Source of the DNA: Comamonadaceae bacterium
GTDB lineage: Bacteria > Pseudomonadota > Gammaproteobacteria > Burkholderiales > Burkholderiaceae_C
Direction of reading: 5' to 3'
Assembly (NCBI GenBank): GCA_947454695.1
Contig: CANGMW010000127.1
Location: 1-7,564 of the forward strand
Length of the DNA stretch: 7,564 nt
Under the pieces are notes generated by a model. That model did no database searches. It worked only from the letters and a program-made list of their open reading frames with translations, and had not been told where the DNA came from. Position numbers and translations under genes: made by a program. Below, one piece after another: positions 6,530 to 7,564 of this stretch. The first letter of the stretch is position 1. Each line of letters begins with the position of its first letter.

Positions 6530-7123
6530 ATGAAAAATATCGTCATCCTGATTTCCGGCGGCGGCTCCAATATGGTGGCCATTGCCAAAGCGGCCGAACG
6601 CGAGCGTTGGGCCGACCGCTGGGACGCCCGCATTGCGGCCGTTATCAGTAACCGCACTGACGCCAAAGGGCTGGGCTTGGCGCAGTCCTTGGGTTTGAAG
6701 ACAGCTACCCTGGACCACAAGGCCTATGCCAGTCGCGAGGCTTTTGATGAGGCCCTGATGGCGCTCATTGACAGCCATGATCCGCAAGGCCGCCCCGCAC
6801 TGGTGGTACTGGCCGGTTTCATGCGCATCCTGACGCCGGCTTTCGTCAACCATTACGCAGGTCGGCTCCTCAATATCCACCCCTCGTTGTTGCCGGCCTT
6901 TCCCGGACTGCACACGCACCAGCGCGCACTGGCCGCAGGCTGCAAGTTTGCCGGCGCCACGGTCCACCAGGTGACCGCCGAACTCGACCACGGGCCTATC
7001 CTGGCGCAAGCGGTAGTGCCGGTGCTGCCTACCGACGACGAACACACGCTGGCCGCGCGCGTGCTCACGCAAGAGCACCTGATTTACCCGCGCGCCATTG
7101 TCGACACGCTGCGCAGTCTTTGA
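6530..7123 (+). CDS. purN: Phosphoribosylglycinamide formyltransferase (GAR transformylase)
   Basis: Transfers the formyl group from 10-formyltetrahydrofolate to glycinamide ribonucleotide, the third step of de novo purine synthesis, in the cytoplasm. The 197 residues are close to the E. coli length (212). Seen: phosphate-binding loop ISGGGSN at 8-14 (E. coli has GNGSN), LAGFMRIL at 94-101, the active-site block NIHPSLLP at 115-122 with catalytic Asn 115 and His 117, PGLHTHQRAL at 125-134, and VTAELDHGPI at 148-157 with catalytic Asp 153. All three catalytic residues are present. The ATG at 6530 gives the expected MKNIVILISG opening; upstream there is only a weak AGG. It is divergent from the dehydrogenase pair and convergent with the DUF1653 gene, and is therefore probably transcribed alone. 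Confidence 0.97.
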   Translation: MKNIVILISGGGSNMVAIAKAAERERWADRWDARIAAVISNRTDAKGLGLAQSLGLKTATLDHKAYASREAFDEALMALIDSHDPQGRPALVVLAGFMRILTPAFVNHYAGRLLNIHPSLLPAFPGLHTHQRALAAGCKFAGATVHQVTAELDHGPILAQAVVPVLPTDDEHTLAARVLTQEHLIYPRAIVDTLRSL

Positions 7124-7139
7124 ACCCCCTTGAGGTTCA
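7121..7139. other. Inverted repeat spanning both convergent stop codons
   Basis: TGAACC (7121-7126) and GGTTCA (7134-7139) are perfect complements around a 7-base loop. The first three bases are the purN stop and the last three, read on the minus strand, are the DUF1653 stop. With no T-run it is at best a weak terminator, but it is the only candidate structure in the 13-bp gap between the two genes. Confidence 0.5.
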
Positions 7140-7403
7140 GGGCAGCGGCGTCTGATCCTCAGGGGCGGGCCCCACCCAGGCAAAACGCGGTTGCCGCACG
7201 CCGTCGATGTCGACCTCCTCATTGAACATGGCCGCCGGCCTGACCCACAAGCCCTGCTCGCCGTACAGGGCACGGTACAGGGTCATGGGCTCCAGGGTTT
7301 CGCTGTGGCGCACGGTGCCGAGCACCTGGTAGGGCAGGTTTTTGTAATGCCGGTAAAAGCCCGGTCGGGTTTCTATCAGCGCAGGCAGGTGTTCTTCAGA
7401 CAT
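7137..7403 (-). CDS. DUF1653 small protein
   Basis: 88 residues from the ATG at 7403. The family hallmarks are clear: GFYRHYKNLPYQVLG at 15-29, HSETLEPMTLYRALYG at 33-48 and WVRPAAMF at 53-60, a single compact DUF1653 domain filling nearly the whole protein. There is no signal peptide or membrane segment. Its biochemical function is not established. The frame stays open further upstream, to an ATG at 7535, but that would overlap the divergent methyltransferase gene and add a Cys-rich stretch unlike the family, so the 7403 start is preferred even though its ribosome binding site is weak. It converges on purN with only 13 bases between the stops. Confidence 0.85.
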   Translation of the reverse strand: MSEEHLPALIETRPGFYRHYKNLPYQVLGTVRHSETLEPMTLYRALYGEQGLWVRPAAMFNEEVDIDGVRQPRFAWVGPAPEDQTPLP

Positions 7404-7468
7404 GGCAGGTCTTGGTGGATGGATGACGGTCAAGCGGGATTGACAGGAAGCGCACTGAGCGCCGCTCA

Positions 7469-7477
7469 TGGGACAAT
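7469..7477 (+). promoter_or_regulatory. Extended -10 element before the right-edge gene
   Basis: TGGGACAAT has the TGn extension plus GACAAT, a four-of-six -10 match. It ends 8 bases before the ATG at 7486, implying a transcript with almost no leader. No -35 is found at normal spacing; the TTGACA at 7440-7445 is 26 bases away. Confidence 0.35.
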
Positions 7478-7485
7478 CGCAGGCT

Positions 7486-7564
7486 ATGCATCCTAAAGCC
7501 TTGCTTGACGCCTGTTCCGAACTTGTTCGGCTCACGCTGAAATTTGACCATCCCGCCGACGCCA
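7486..7564 (+). CDS. Probable RsmB/NOP-family RNA methyltransferase, N-terminal 26 codons
   Basis: The ATG at 7486 opens a frame that is still open at the right edge, giving 26 residues beginning MHPKALLDACSELVRLTLKF. This opening and the position near purN recall RsmB/NOP-type SAM-dependent cytosine-5 rRNA methyltransferases of Comamonadaceae, whose N-terminus is a helical NusB-like RNA-binding segment. The catalytic domain is outside the window, so the assignment depends on remembered similarity of a short stretch. The frame is supported by the -10-like element just upstream and by the divergent DUF1653 gene beginning at 7403. Confidence 0.5.
   Translation, partial: MHPKALLDACSELVRLTLKFDHPADA

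Noticed and set aside
7440..7445. Perfect TTGACA as a -35 element
   Set aside because: No acceptable -10 lies 15-19 bases downstream; the nearest good one, GACAAT, is 26 bases away.
7404..7535. Longer N-terminus for the DUF1653 protein
   Set aside because: It would overlap the divergent gene at the right edge and adds a Cys-rich stretch not seen in the domain family.

Overview
The window looks like core chromosome of a GC-rich betaproteobacterium, most likely family Comamonadaceae (Rhodoferax / Polaromonas / Acidovorax-like). This rests on the protein style of IleRS, RibF, PurN and the HNH protein, the ribF-ileS order, and a GC-rich palindromic repeat resembling those I remember from intergenic regions of that family. 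No database search was run. I see no phage, insertion sequence, CRISPR array, tRNA or rRNA.

Layout. (1) 1-3291, minus strand: ribF then ileS, joined by a 4-base ATGA overlap. ileS runs off the left edge and lacks its C-terminal zinc domain. A 78-bp palindromic repeat lies in frame inside ileS. (2) 3292-3456: AT-rich divergent promoter region. (3) 3457-4014, plus: a 185-aa HNH-nuclease-fold protein with a TTG start and a strong ribosome binding site, ending at a bidirectional terminator. (4) 4068-6380, minus: two adjacent acyl-CoA dehydrogenase genes of the PimC/PimD type, large subunit first. (5) 6381-6529: a divergent regulatory region with a two-way hairpin and a TetR-operator-like palindrome. 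(6) 6530-7123, plus: purN. (7) 7137-7403, minus: a small DUF1653 protein convergent with purN. (8) 7486 to the right edge, plus: the first 26 codons of a probable RsmB/NOP-type RNA methyltransferase.

How the genes work together. RibF makes FMN and FAD, and IleRS charges tRNA-Ile; their linkage is a common housekeeping arrangement. The two dehydrogenase genes form a self-contained unit. Each polypeptide lacks motifs that the other carries, which points to one obligate heteromeric FAD enzyme for CoA-thioester oxidation. PurN performs a formyl-transfer step of purine synthesis.

Most worth a second look: the repeat that has become a 26-residue insertion in IleRS; the complementary dehydrogenase subunits and their structured upstream region; and the unstudied HNH protein beside ribF. 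I found no convincing new multi-gene defence or mobile system here.
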